A program made the translations under genes and the position numbers. The notes under the pieces are model-generated. The model saw only the letters and a list, made by a program, of their open reading frames with translations. It had not been told where the DNA came from and did not search any database. DNA of 64,000 nucleotides from the NCBI GenBank assembly GCA_012999515.1, contig JABEEB010000001.1:1798001-1862000 (forward strand), read 5' to 3'. The stretch comes from Salifodinibacter halophilus (GTDB taxonomy: Bacteria; Pseudomonadota; Gammaproteobacteria; Nevskiales; Salinisphaeraceae). Positions 30,069-39,627 of the stretch are shown in pieces (position 1 is the stretch's first letter; each line of letters starts with the position of its first letter).

Positions 30069-31508
30069 ATGGCCGATGGGTTTTCGCTTATTCAATTTTC
30101 CATCGGCGGTGTGGCCGTTGCGGTCGTTAGTCTCTGGGCCGCCGGCCATGCACTTCTGACGCGTGACAACCCGAATAGCGCGCTTGGCTGGGTTGGCGTG
30201 TGTCTGTTGTTTCCACCGTTTGGCGCGGTGCTCTATTTCTTCTTGGGGGTCAACCGCGTCCAGGCACGCGCGCGCCGTCTCGACCGTGAATCAAGCTACG
30301 GGTTGGGCGCACATCGTCCTGGCCCCGATTCGACGATCGGCGATTATCGCTCACTGGTCGCGCCCGCCCGGTTGGGTCTGGCGGCCGCCGGTGATCGGCT
30401 CGGGCCCTGGTCGATCCAACCGGACAATCAGGTCGTACTTTTCGAGACAGGCGACGCTGCGTTCGAGGCCATGCTTGCGGCGATCGACGCCGCCGAATCG
30501 TTCGTCTATCTGACGACGTATATTTTCAAAAGCGACGAGCTGGGCAATCAGTTTATCGATGCTTTAGCCGACGCGGTTCGGCGCGGCGTCGATGTGCGCG
30601 TACTCATCGACGGTGTGGGTGCATTCTATGGGTGGCCACAGTCGCGACCCATAGCGGGGCTTCACGCCGCCAATGTGCCAGTGCGGTTGTTTCTGCCGCC
30701 GCGGCTCTGGCCCCCTGCATTTCGGCTCAACCTGCGGAATCACCGCAAGATGCTGGTAATCGACGGTAAGCGTGCGTTTACCGGGGGCATGAATATCGAT
30801 AACGCGCATCGGTTTCACGGCGGCCACGGTATAAGCGATAGCCATTTCAAGCTGGTCGGGCCGGTTGTTGGCCAGATCGAGACCGTGTTTCTGGAAGACT
30901 GGGCATTCGTCACCGATCAGTGGGATCCGCCAAGTGCACCGGCGCTTGCTTCGGCCGGTACGATTGCCTGTCGCGCGTTCGAAAACGGGCCGGCGCGCGA
31001 TCCCGGGCGTCTCAGCAGTTTGATTCAGTGCGCCGTTGCTAATGCCGCCGAGCGTGTCATTATCGCTAGTCCCTATTTTCTGCCGGATGCGGCCCTGATG
31101 GGGGCGCTGGAGGCGGCCGCGCTGCGTGGTGTGGATGTGCGCGTGGTATTGCCGTCGGCCAGCAATTTGGTCTATGTCGATTGGGCATCGCGCCACAGTA
31201 TCGGTCCTTTGCTGAACCGTGGCGTGCAAGTCTTTCTGCGCCCGGCGCCGTTCGCGCACACCAAACTGCTGATGGTCGACTCGGATTACGCGATGGTCGG
31301 TTCACCCAATATGGATCCGCGAAGTCTGCGCCTGAATTTCGAATTTGCCGTTGAAATCTACGACGCGTCGAGCGTGTCATCCATTGACGATTATCTTGAG
31401 CGCAACCTGGCGATCAGTACGCCGTACACGCTGGCCGACCATCGTGCTCGTGGCGTGCTCGGCCGGCTCCGTGATGGCTGTTGCTGGCTGGCTTCGCCGT
31501 ATCTTTAA
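30069..31508 (+). CDS. cls: cardiolipin synthase
   Basis: Phospholipase D superfamily membrane enzyme, 479 aa, making cardiolipin from phosphatidylglycerol. Two N-terminal membrane helices (about 7-27 and 37-57) precede the paired HKD motifs, NHRKMLVIDGKRAFTGGMN (about residue 225) and HTKLLMVDSDYAMVGSPNMD (about residue 397). It follows mnmG by 54 nt. No other cls-operon genes are seen. Confidence 0.94.
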   Translation: MADGFSLIQFSIGGVAVAVVSLWAAGHALLTRDNPNSALGWVGVCLLFPPFGAVLYFFLGVNRVQARARRLDRESSYGLGAHRPGPDSTIGDYRSLVAPARLGLAAAGDRLGPWSIQPDNQVVLFETGDAAFEAMLAAIDAAESFVYLTTYIFKSDELGNQFIDALADAVRRGVDVRVLIDGVGAFYGWPQSRPIAGLHAANVPVRLFLPPRLWPPAFRLNLRNHRKMLVIDGKRAFTGGMNIDNAHRFHGGHGISDSHFKLVGPVVGQIETVFLEDWAFVTDQWDPPSAPALASAGTIACRAFENGPARDPGRLSSLIQCAVANAAERVIIASPYFLPDAALMGALEAAALRGVDVRVVLPSASNLVYVDWASRHSIGPLLNRGVQVFLRPAPFAHTKLLMVDSDYAMVGSPNMDPRSLRLNFEFAVEIYDASSVSSIDDYLERNLAISTPYTLADHRARGVLGRLRDGCCWLASPYL

Positions 31509-31566
31509 AAACCAACGGCTGGCCAAATCACCTGTGCTTAGCTAAGGAACGCGCCCCGTAAAACAG

Positions 31567-32379
31567 TTACGACTGTGCGTATGCGGCCTCAGTAATCATG
31601 TCGTCGGCAAAAGCTTCGGCAGGGCACCCGATCATCTGGCAGACGGGGCGGTGATCGGATAGCCGCACGTCGAGTACACGCGCCGATCGCGTGGCCAGAT
31701 TCGGCGTACAGATGATGTGGTCGAGATCGCGGCGGGGTCGCCAGCTTGGATAGCTGGCCAGTGACGGCGCGTTGGTCTGCATGCCGTGGCGCCGTAATGC
31801 CGGGTTAGCAGTGAGTACGCGTCCGCTGCAGTTAGTGTCGGCTAGAATGATGCCGTGATCGGCGCCGGCCATAAGTTCAATCAAGGCGTCGAGTTGGGTG
31901 CGGCAGCTTTTAGCGCCAAGCGCGAGATGCGCAACCGCGATGGCGAGTGTGGTGTCGCCGTTCTCGAAACGAGCGATTAGGGCGCCGCGGCCCGGAATTC
32001 GGCCGGGCAGCGTGTGTTCGCTGACCTGGGAGGGTTCGAACCGGCTAAGCAGACCGAGCCCGTGTTGCGCAAAGCGGCCGAAATTACGATTGATCCGGGT
32101 ATACCAGTGCTCGAAGCCGGCGAGCTGGGCCAATCGTTGGACTTGGTTGTGTTCGCTTGTGCGCCAGCTACCGGCGTCTATTTCCTGCAAACCAACAATG
32201 TCGTGTTCGCCGAGCAGGCGCGCGATGTGGCGGATATTGGCGTGGCTGGCACGGTTGGGCGCAAGTTGGCGCCAGCCGCGACTGACGTAGTGCCGTGCTT
32301 GTGCTGTGCCGGCGCCGACCTGCACGTTATAAGTCATGCAGGATAACCAGCGTGTTGGCTCATTTTTCGGTATTGTCAA
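31567..32379 (-). CDS. endonuclease/exonuclease/phosphatase family protein
   Basis: EEP-fold metal-dependent hydrolase, 270 aa. Visible motifs are CMTYNVQVG (first strand, metal Asn), GLQEID (metal Glu), VAHLALG, ILADTN and the C-terminal catalytic SDHRPV. Substrates in the family include phosphodiesters of DNA, sphingomyelin or inositides, so the target is open. The start is uncertain: TTG at 32379 keeps the whole first strand, ATG at 32337 would begin inside it. It converges with cls. Confidence 0.82.
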   Translation of the reverse strand: MTIPKNEPTRWLSCMTYNVQVGAGTAQARHYVSRGWRQLAPNRASHANIRHIARLLGEHDIVGLQEIDAGSWRTSEHNQVQRLAQLAGFEHWYTRINRNFGRFAQHGLGLLSRFEPSQVSEHTLPGRIPGRGALIARFENGDTTLAIAVAHLALGAKSCRTQLDALIELMAGADHGIILADTNCSGRVLTANPALRRHGMQTNAPSLASYPSWRPRRDLDHIICTPNLATRSARVLDVRLSDHRPVCQMIGCPAEAFADDMITEAAYAQS

Positions 32380-32566
32380 AAGCGGTATGTCCAGTCGAGA
32401 ACAAAGTCTGCATCTATGCTGTTATCGGCCGAGGCTGACGTCGCCGTATCGTTGCCAGTCGATTGTCGCTCGCTCCTCACAGATCCGTATGATCGCAGTT
32501 TATTATCAGTTTGTTGGGACACTTGTCGAATCGCAGCAGCGGTTTGACGGGATTTAATCGCGCATA

Positions 32567-33790
32567 GTGAATTGGCGACGCCTCGTTTTCGCTTGGCTGC
32601 TGCGCATTGCACTTGTGGGCATCGCATTAGCCGCGGTTGGCTTTTGTATCTGGCAGTTTGCGTTGACGTATTACGGGCGCGGCTGGGGCCATGAGCCCGC
32701 CAGTGCGCCGTGGGTGCTTGGGCACCGCGCCCGAGAGCTGTTAACCAATGCGACGTCTACCGGCAAGCAGAAAACACTTGTTGACGGTGCCGTCCATGTT
32801 CGGACTCATGGCCAGCTCTCCGGCCCGGATTTCGTCAATCGAAGTCATACGGCACCGTCCGGCAGTATCGTCGGGCAGCCCTGGGCGTGGTGGCGCAACC
32901 GCGTCACAGCTAGCGCGGCCGGGGCGACGCGGGGGCCGAGTTTCGACGGCGAGTATGTGTCCAGGCTGCTGCGCCAGATACGTGCGCTTCCGGGCGATTA
33001 TCGGGCCTACATTCTAGCGCGCTCACGCCCGCAGGGCGGGGCGGAAAACGCTTCGGCGCCTGTGGTCACCAATCGCTACGTGGCTTGGCTTGCCGAGCGT
33101 GCACCGCAGCAGCTGATGCCGGTCGCATCGATCCTGCCGGGGCGAGCCAATGCGGGACAAAACCTCGCGCACTGGGTCGAAAAGGGCGTCCAGCGAGTTC
33201 GCTGGCTGCCAGTGCGGCAGCATATCGACTTAACTAGCGCCGCGGCTCGCACTTTCTACAAGAAGTTGGCGCAAGCGGAGGTCACTTTGAAGTTGCCTGT
33301 CGGTGCGGTACGCGATCGCCATGGCACTTATCGCTGGATATCGCCCGCGGCGATCAAGCCAATGCTTGCAGCGGGCGTCGACGTTGAATTGACCCTGGCT
33401 GACGCGCGTGGCCCCAAAGGCCAAGAATTGATGCCGGCACTGTTTCATCTGCTGGCCACGTCTGATCACGCCAAGCAAATAACAATCAGTCTGGCCAATG
33501 TGTTGGCCGGCAAGCGACCACAGCAGGTTCTAAAGCCACTGTTGGCGCATCCGCAGTACTACAAGCATCTGCGTTATGCCAGCGGCTATCCACAGCCGGC
33601 GCTGGCGGGGCGGATCGATGTCGAAGCGTTAGCCGACGATGGGTTTATTGACCGGTCGCTGGTGCCGCCGCTCAAGGCGATCTACGACGTTAACCCGCTC
33701 GCGTTTGCGCTCGTCGTTATGCGCAGAGTGCATCTGCCGCACACGCGGCTGGGCTTCCCGGAATCTGTGTTTGTGCGGAAAAAATCGTGA
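32567..33790 (+). CDS. membrane-anchored protein of unknown function, TIM-barrel-like
   Basis: Not confidently recognised. The 407-aa product has one N-terminal membrane anchor (about residues 8-30) and a periplasmic body. The body contains strand-helix units such as MPVASILPGRANAG, VRWLPVRQHIDL, LKLPVGAV and VDVELTLADARG, suggestive of an amidohydrolase-like barrel, but no complete metal-ligand set (HxH...H...H...D) can be assigned. It starts with GTG and ends next to a GC-rich hairpin shared with the convergent RRM gene. Confidence 0.6.
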   Translation: MNWRRLVFAWLLRIALVGIALAAVGFCIWQFALTYYGRGWGHEPASAPWVLGHRARELLTNATSTGKQKTLVDGAVHVRTHGQLSGPDFVNRSHTAPSGSIVGQPWAWWRNRVTASAAGATRGPSFDGEYVSRLLRQIRALPGDYRAYILARSRPQGGAENASAPVVTNRYVAWLAERAPQQLMPVASILPGRANAGQNLAHWVEKGVQRVRWLPVRQHIDLTSAAARTFYKKLAQAEVTLKLPVGAVRDRHGTYRWISPAAIKPMLAAGVDVELTLADARGPKGQELMPALFHLLATSDHAKQITISLANVLAGKRPQQVLKPLLAHPQYYKHLRYASGYPQPALAGRIDVEALADDGFIDRSLVPPLKAIYDVNPLAFALVVMRRVHLPHTRLGFPESVFVRKKS

Positions 33791-33821
33791 GGCGCGCCGG
33801 CGCCGGCAGCGACGGCGCGCC
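33791..33821. terminator. GC-rich hairpin between convergent genes
   Basis: Two copies of GGCGCGCC (33791-33798 and 33814-33821), each self-complementary, can form an 8-bp stem between the convergent genes ending at 33790 and 33832. There is no T-run, so it may be only a weak or Rho-assisted bidirectional terminator. Confidence 0.4.
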
Positions 33822-33831
33822 GTATTAGCGT

Positions 33832-34092
33832 CTAGCGCCGCGGACGCTCCTCGCGCGGGCGGGCTTCATTGACGCGTAGGTCGCGGCCCATCAGGGATGT
33901 GCCGTTTAGACCTTCGATCGCCTGGTTAGCGGCCGAGTCGTCCGACATCTCCACAAAGCCGAAGCCGCGTGAACGGCCGGATTCGCGGTCCATGATGATC
34001 TTGGCCGAGTCAACCTGGCCGTATTCTTCAAAAGCCGCACGAAGGTCGGCGTCGCCGGCGCTCCATGCGATATTACCAACAAAAATATTCAT
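33832..34092 (-). CDS. RNA-binding protein with a single RRM
   Basis: Small RNA chaperone-like protein of 86 aa made of one RNA recognition motif. RNP2 is IFVGNI (residues 3-8) and RNP1 is RGFGFVEM (about 43-50); a short Arg/Glu/Pro tail follows. Bacterial proteins of this type are often cold- or salt-induced. The ATG at 34092 matches the domain start; the longer open frame upstream is not part of the fold. The approximately 190 nt upstream could hold a structured leader. Confidence 0.9.
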   Translation of the reverse strand: MNIFVGNIAWSAGDADLRAAFEEYGQVDSAKIIMDRESGRSRGFGFVEMSDDSAANQAIEGLNGTSLMGRDLRVNEARPREERPRR

Positions 34093-34285
34093 CGCTAGAA
34101 AAGTCCTGATCAGTTCAGTCGTGTCACTCGTGGGCAAAAAACCGGCGGGACTCGCGAATGACACAGACCAAGACCTCGGGCGCAGCGTTCACTACGCAAA
34201 CCTGAGTCTACATGAGACAACACGCGTCACAAGCCCGGTCGGTCTGTGCGCTTTCGTTTTATGCCGTCTCAGCTAGTGTTTAGCG

Positions 34286-35122
34286 CTACGGATGTTGGCA
34301 GTTGGGATGCCGCGGCGCGCGCCGGTAAATGGCTAACGCCTTGGTCATGTGTTTTTCTAGGTTTTGAATGCGATTTCTGTCGCTCGGGTGTGTTGATAGC
34401 AATTGCGGGGGTTTTTCTCCGCCTTGTTCCGCCATGTTGCGCCATAAATTGACGGCTTGGCGCGGATCAAAACCGGCCTTGGCCATGAGATCCAGGCCGA
34501 TGCGATCGGCCTCTGCTTCCTGCGCGCGTGAAAAAGGCAGAAGAACCCCGATTTTAGCGCCAGTTCCCAGCAGCCCCATGATGGAGCGTTGGCCTATGCC
34601 GCCGGTCTGACTGCCGATGGCAGCCGACAACACCGACAGGCCGACACTGGTGGCGGCTTTTTGCGACATGCGTTCGTTAGCGTGGCCTGATTTGACATGG
34701 CCCATTTCGTGACCGAGAACTGCCGCGAGCTGGGCGTCGTTGTGGGTCACTGGCAGAATGCCCGAGTAGACACCGATATTGCCGCCCGGGATCGCGAATG
34801 CGTTGGCCTGATCGGATTTGAATACGGTCACGCGCCACTTGTGCTTGGTCACGCGGCTTAGGTTTTTGACGACGCAGCTGACGAAGCGGTTGTTGGCCTT
34901 GTTATGGTCAATCTGTTTTTGCTTCCGGAGCTTCTTATAGCTCTGGTCTCCGGCTTTGCTCATCTTCTGATCGGAGTAGAGCTTGAACTGGCTGCGGCCG
35001 GTGGGCGAATTAACGCATGCCGCAACAGCCAGCGTCATACCCAGGGCCAGCAGGCTGCGGCTAATGGTCGCAGTGGTCGAACGTGGACTCGTTAACACAA
35101 GCTTTGCGTACAATCTCGCCAT
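34286..35122 (-). CDS. M48 family metalloprotease, predicted lipoprotein
   Basis: Periplasmic zinc protease of the LoiP/YggG kind, 278 aa. The catalytic HEMGH motif and downstream EAEADRIGLDLM supply the zinc ligands. A hydrophobic signal ending in the lipobox VAAC predicts outer-membrane lipidation. The ATG at 35122 overlaps the uvrD ATG on the other strand; an internal GTG at 35098 would still leave a signal peptide and is a real alternative. Confidence 0.88.
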   Translation of the reverse strand: MARLYAKLVLTSPRSTTATISRSLLALGMTLAVAACVNSPTGRSQFKLYSDQKMSKAGDQSYKKLRKQKQIDHNKANNRFVSCVVKNLSRVTKHKWRVTVFKSDQANAFAIPGGNIGVYSGILPVTHNDAQLAAVLGHEMGHVKSGHANERMSQKAATSVGLSVLSAAIGSQTGGIGQRSIMGLLGTGAKIGVLLPFSRAQEAEADRIGLDLMAKAGFDPRQAVNLWRNMAEQGGEKPPQLLSTHPSDRNRIQNLEKHMTKALAIYRRAPRHPNCQHP

Positions 35123-37301
35123 GACTGAGATTTCTAGCATACTGGATTCGCTCAACGAAGCTCAGCGCGAGGCGGTCGGTGCGCCCCCGGGTCATCTGCG
35201 GGTGTTGGCTGGTGCCGGCTCTGGCAAGACGCGCGTACTGATCCACCGCATTGCCTGGCTCGTCGCTGTCGAGGGTATTTCGCCACAGTCGATTCTGGCA
35301 GTCACGTTTACCAACAAAGCCGCGGGTGAGATGCGTGGACGTTTGGAACCGATGCTGGATATACCGGTCGATGCGCTCTGGGTCGGCACGTTTCACGCGA
35401 TCGCCCATCGCATGCTGCGCTTGCACTATCGCGAGGCAGGGCTGGCGCAAAATTTTCAGATTATCGACGCTGACGATCAGCAGCGGCTGGTTCGACGTGT
35501 GCTGCGTAATCTGGAAATGGACGACAAGCAATGGCCGCCGCGCCAAATGCAGTCTTTTATCAATAGCTGCAAGGAAGAAGCCCAGCGTCCGCGTAATCTC
35601 GGTGACTCTGGCGATTATGCCCGGGAGCAGATGATCCGCGTGTATAAAGCCTACGAGTCGGCGCGTGAATCTGCTGGGTTGGTCGACTTTCCGGAGCTGT
35701 TGCTACGAGCTTACGAGACCTGTCGGGACAACGCCGATCTGCTGGCCCACTACCAGCGACGGTTTGGCCATCTATTGGTCGACGAATTCCAGGACACGAA
35801 TGCGCTGCAGTATGCCTGGGTACGGCTGCTGGCCGGTGATACCGGGCGCGTGTTTATCGTTGGCGACGACGATCAGTCGATTTACGCCTGGCGCGGTGCA
35901 CGCGTCGACAACATCCTGCGCTTCGAGTCGGATTTTACCGATACACACACTGTGCGCCTGGAACAGAACTATCGTTCGACCGGCACCATTCTCGGCGCGG
36001 CTAACGGTTTGATTCGCCACAACGGCTCACGGCTCGGCAAAGAGCTCTGGACCGATGGCCACGACGGCGATCTGATCGATGTTTATGCGGCATTCAACGA
36101 ATACGACGAAGCCGGCCACGTGGTTACCCGGATTCAGGAGTGGCTGGCCGATGGCGGCGCGCGCGCCGATTGCGCGGTGCTGTATCGCTCGAACGCCCAG
36201 TCGCGCGTGCTCGAAGAGCGGCTCATCGCCGCCGAATTGCCGTATCGGATCTACGGTGGCCAGAAATTCTTCGAGCGGGCCGAGATCAAGGACGCATTGG
36301 CCTATATGCGGCTGATCCAATCCCGAGCCGACGATGCGGCGTTCGAGCGCGTGGTTAACACCCCGACCCGTGGTATCGGCGCGTCGACGCTGGATCGCAT
36401 TCGCAGCCACGCGCGGGCCGGCGCACAGAATTTCTGGCAGGCGGCCGGTGATCTGGCTGAAAACGGCTTGGCCGCGCGCGCGGCTAAATCGGTCAACGCT
36501 TTTATCGCGACCATCGACGCACTAGCCACGGAAAGTGCCGAGATGGCGCTACACGAGGCGATTGAGCACGTTATCGACAAGACCGGGCTGAAAGCGCATC
36601 ACGGCAAAGGTGGCGACGAAAAAGCCGAAGCCCGTAAGGACAATCTGGATGAGTTGATCAGCGCCGCACGCGGTTTCGCGCCGGATGACGACGAGACCAT
36701 GGACGAGGCCCAGCAATTTCTGGCTTATGCTTCGCTCGAAGCTGGTGAGAACCAAGCCGGTGCCTGGGATGACTCGGTTCAACTCATGACACTGCATTCG
36801 GCGAAGGGGCTAGAGTTTCCGCGGGTGTTTCTGGTCGGCATGGAAGAAGGTCTGTTCCCGCACCAGCGCTCGGCGGACAATCCCGATGGTCTCGAGGAAG
36901 AGCGCCGATTGTGCTATGTCGGCATGACCCGTGCCCGACAGCGTCTGACGCTATCGCACGCGGAGATGCGCCGGTTGCACGGCCAGGAAAATCTCTCGCC
37001 GCCGTCGCGGTTTTTGCGCGAAATTCCGCCCGATTATCTCAATGAAGTGCGGCCGCAGACCGGTGGTGTCCGGCAACCGGTGTATCGGCCGGGTGCCAAG
37101 GCGCGTGCTGCCGAATCGGCTAGCGAGGCCGGTGGCAATGGATTGTCGCTTGGTCAGCGGGTGCGTCACCAGAAATTCGGTGAAGGCACGGTGCTGACTT
37201 TCGAGGGCGACGGCGCGCGAGCCCGGATCCAGGTGAATTTCGACGACGTTGGCAGTAAGTGGCTGATCGCCGGTTTTGCCAAGCTCGAACCGATAGCGTG
37301 A
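35121..37301 (+). CDS. uvrD: DNA helicase II
   Basis: Superfamily 1A 3'-5' helicase in nucleotide-excision and mismatch repair, 726 aa. Its sequence follows E. coli UvrD along the whole length. Walker A is LAGAGSGKTR (about residues 28-37), motif II is LLVDEFQDT, and GDDDQSIYAWRGA, TLHSAKGLEF and YVGMTRARQ are also present. The C-terminal GQRVRHQKFGEGTV Tudor-like region is present. The start at 35121 matches the family's N-terminus; no good Shine-Dalgarno precedes it. Confidence 0.96.
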   Translation: MTEISSILDSLNEAQREAVGAPPGHLRVLAGAGSGKTRVLIHRIAWLVAVEGISPQSILAVTFTNKAAGEMRGRLEPMLDIPVDALWVGTFHAIAHRMLRLHYREAGLAQNFQIIDADDQQRLVRRVLRNLEMDDKQWPPRQMQSFINSCKEEAQRPRNLGDSGDYAREQMIRVYKAYESARESAGLVDFPELLLRAYETCRDNADLLAHYQRRFGHLLVDEFQDTNALQYAWVRLLAGDTGRVFIVGDDDQSIYAWRGARVDNILRFESDFTDTHTVRLEQNYRSTGTILGAANGLIRHNGSRLGKELWTDGHDGDLIDVYAAFNEYDEAGHVVTRIQEWLADGGARADCAVLYRSNAQSRVLEERLIAAELPYRIYGGQKFFERAEIKDALAYMRLIQSRADDAAFERVVNTPTRGIGASTLDRIRSHARAGAQNFWQAAGDLAENGLAARAAKSVNAFIATIDALATESAEMALHEAIEHVIDKTGLKAHHGKGGDEKAEARKDNLDELISAARGFAPDDDETMDEAQQFLAYASLEAGENQAGAWDDSVQLMTLHSAKGLEFPRVFLVGMEEGLFPHQRSADNPDGLEEERRLCYVGMTRARQRLTLSHAEMRRLHGQENLSPPSRFLREIPPDYLNEVRPQTGGVRQPVYRPGAKARAAESASEAGGNGLSLGQRVRHQKFGEGTVLTFEGDGARARIQVNFDDVGSKWLIAGFAKLEPIA

Positions 37302-37341
37302 CGCACCAACCGACGCGCCACGGTTAGCTGAATCTCGAAGG

Positions 37342-38214
37342 CTAGGTGGTGCCCGGTGCGACCTCAGTCGTAATCAGTTCATCGAGGCACGCAACGGCCT
37401 TGCTGGTACGCCCCGGGCTGCGATGAACCGCGATATCGACCTTGGGCAATTCCGGTAGATTGCATGCTGCGGGATCGAGTATGGCCATATGCTTATCGAC
37501 CATGCTGGGAATCGCCAGCGTGATTGCCAGCCCGACGCCGACCGGCGACGACAAGGCCGCGAAAGTCTGGCTCTCATAGGCTGCGCGCCAAGCGCGGCCG
37601 GCTGCGTCCAGGCGTGCGGTGGCCGCGGAGCGGAATTCGCAATAGCCTTTAGGGTACATGGCGAGTGGCAACGTCTCGTACTGATGCGCGGCACCGCCTG
37701 GCGCGCCTACCCAGACCAGCGGTTCCCGTCGGAGCCGCGAGCCGCCGGGCGAGTTGGTTTGACGCGTGACGATCGCGAGATCGAGTTCACCCGCGCGTAC
37801 GCGTTCGACCAGTACGGCGCTTAGTTCAGTGCGGACCTCGAGCTGGGCGCGTGGATAAAGTTCGGCGAAGCGGGCCAGGGGGCGGGGCAGATAAGTCGTG
37901 AAATCGGCTGGTATGCCGAGCCGGACACGGCCTCCGACGTCGCGTGCTGACAGTTTGGCTTGCAGTTCCGCGTTTTGCCGCAGCATCTCGCGCGCGGTGC
38001 CTACAGCTTCGACGCCAGCCGGTGTCAATTCGATGCGACGCGAAGTGCGGGTCAAAAGCGGCGTGCCCAGTTGAGTCTCCAAGCGTCGCAACTGCATGCT
38101 GACTGCCGATTGCGAATAGTTCAAACGTGCCGCGGCCGTGGTCACGCTATCGCAGTCGACGACCGTGACCAGTGACTGCAGGGCAGCAAGGTCGAGTGTT
38201 TGATTACGCATCAT
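37342..38214 (-). CDS. LysR family transcriptional regulator
   Basis: A 290-aa regulator with an N-terminal HTH (ALQSLVTVVDCDSVTTAAARLNYSQSAVSMQLRR region, residues 10-45) and a substrate-binding effector domain. It diverges from an MFS transporter and probably controls it through the 17-bp palindrome between them. Start ATG 38214 (MMRNQTLDL) places the HTH normally; the upstream in-frame extension is ignored. The effector is unknown. Confidence 0.9.
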   Translation of the reverse strand: MMRNQTLDLAALQSLVTVVDCDSVTTAAARLNYSQSAVSMQLRRLETQLGTPLLTRTSRRIELTPAGVEAVGTAREMLRQNAELQAKLSARDVGGRVRLGIPADFTTYLPRPLARFAELYPRAQLEVRTELSAVLVERVRAGELDLAIVTRQTNSPGGSRLRREPLVWVGAPGGAAHQYETLPLAMYPKGYCEFRSAATARLDAAGRAWRAAYESQTFAALSSPVGVGLAITLAIPSMVDKHMAILDPAACNLPELPKVDIAVHRSPGRTSKAVACLDELITTEVAPGTT

Positions 38215-38228
38215 GAGTGATGGTTGAC

Positions 38229-38245
38229 CATCAACACTGTTGATG
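38229..38245. promoter_or_regulatory. LysR-type operator palindrome
   Basis: The sequence CATCAACA-C-TGTTGATG is a perfect 17-bp palindrome lying 15 nt upstream of the lysR start and in front of the divergent MFS gene. It contains TCAACACTGTTGA, the T-N11-A form typical of LysR-regulator sites. Binding by the adjacent regulator is inferred. Confidence 0.65.
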
Positions 38246-38323
38246 TAAACAGCCAAAGTGCAAAACGCCGGTTATGTGCAATGACCGTTCCAACTCTGTT
38301 ATGTGCCACGTAGACTCCGCCCC

Positions 38324-39508
38324 ATGACGATGACCCGTACCCAACAAGACCGCATTCGGTTTGTGCTGACTCTGATTGTTCTCTGGCTCGCGGGGTTATA
38401 CCTGCGGCTGCCGATTCTCATCGTGCCGCCACTCGAGCCGTTGATTAGCAATACCCTCGATTTGGGCGCAGTAGCCACGGGCGCGTTGACAACAATGCCG
38501 ATGCTAATGCTTTCGGTCGGTGCTATTGCCGGTTCGAGCGCGGTCGGACGCCTGGGTGCGCGAACCGCTGTCGTGCTCGGGTTGACACTGATCGCACTGG
38601 CGTCTGCGGCGCGCGGACTGGCGCCACCGATCACGGTTTTGTTCGTCGCCACACTGGCTGTCGGTCTGGGGGTCGCGATGATGCAGCCGGCTCTCGCTGC
38701 ACTTGCCAATGCACTGACGCCGGCACGCGTTGCGTTGGCGGTTGGGATCTACATGAATGGTATGTATGCCGGCGAATTTGCTAGCGCCGGATTAACCCGT
38801 ATGACCCTGCTGCCCTTGCTTGGTAACGATTGGCGGCTGGTGCTTTTATGTGTTTCGGCGCCGGCCATACTGATTGCGGCAGCGGTTGCTTTTTTGCGTG
38901 CGCCTGGCTCTGCCGGTGTTACGGAAACAGCGCCACAGCGCCCTCCTCTCTGGCCGGATTGGCGCAATCCTGTGATGTGGCAACTTGGATTTTTATTAAG
39001 CGCCACGTCGGTTCTGTTTGTCGGCACCAACGCGTACATGGCCAAGATCGTCGGCTCATCCGATAGCGAGCTCGCCGCGGCGTTGTTCTGGTTCAACTTG
39101 AGTCAGGTGGTGGTCTCGCTGGTTATGCTGTCGGTCGCGAATCGTTTAGTCATGCGACGCGGGCCGCTCATTGCAACGATGCTGGCGAGTTTGGCCGGTG
39201 CCTTGGTTTTTGTCTTCGCCGGCGGTGGCATTGGTCTGGTTGCGGCCTTCGTGCTTGGCATGGCTACGGCTTTACAACTGACACTCGTGGTCATGGCCGC
39301 GCCGTATCTGGCCCCGGTTGGTGAAACCGGCAGGATGTCCGCTGGCATATTCACGATCGGCTACAGCCTGGCGTTCTTTATCCCGTTGATCGGTGGTGGG
39401 GTGGCCGAATGGACCGGCGTCTCGTGGACTGCCATGTTGCCGATGATCGGCTATGCGATGGCGGTGCTGCCGATCGCGTTTACGATTCGGCTACGTCGCC
39501 CGGGTTGA
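38324..39508 (+). CDS. MFS transporter, CynX/NimT-like
   Basis: Twelve-helix major facilitator protein of 394 aa. LYLRLPILIVPPLEPLI near the N-terminus and the VGRLGARTAVVLGLT loop resemble the CynX/NimT (cyanate, nitroimidazole) group. The ATG at 38324 is preferred over an upstream start. It is divergent from, and probably regulated by, the LysR gene. Substrate unknown. Confidence 0.83.
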   Translation: MTMTRTQQDRIRFVLTLIVLWLAGLYLRLPILIVPPLEPLISNTLDLGAVATGALTTMPMLMLSVGAIAGSSAVGRLGARTAVVLGLTLIALASAARGLAPPITVLFVATLAVGLGVAMMQPALAALANALTPARVALAVGIYMNGMYAGEFASAGLTRMTLLPLLGNDWRLVLLCVSAPAILIAAAVAFLRAPGSAGVTETAPQRPPLWPDWRNPVMWQLGFLLSATSVLFVGTNAYMAKIVGSSDSELAAALFWFNLSQVVVSLVMLSVANRLVMRRGPLIATMLASLAGALVFVFAGGGIGLVAAFVLGMATALQLTLVVMAAPYLAPVGETGRMSAGIFTIGYSLAFFIPLIGGGVAEWTGVSWTAMLPMIGYAMAVLPIAFTIRLRRPG

Positions 39509-39627
39509 GTTATCCGGCGTCCGGTAGATCAATCAATAATATTGATAATAAAGGCAAAACGTTTTATTTGAGTCATTGGTAAACGGCAGCACACTAGTCG
39601 CATATCCAGTTGTTTCGGAGATGCGAC

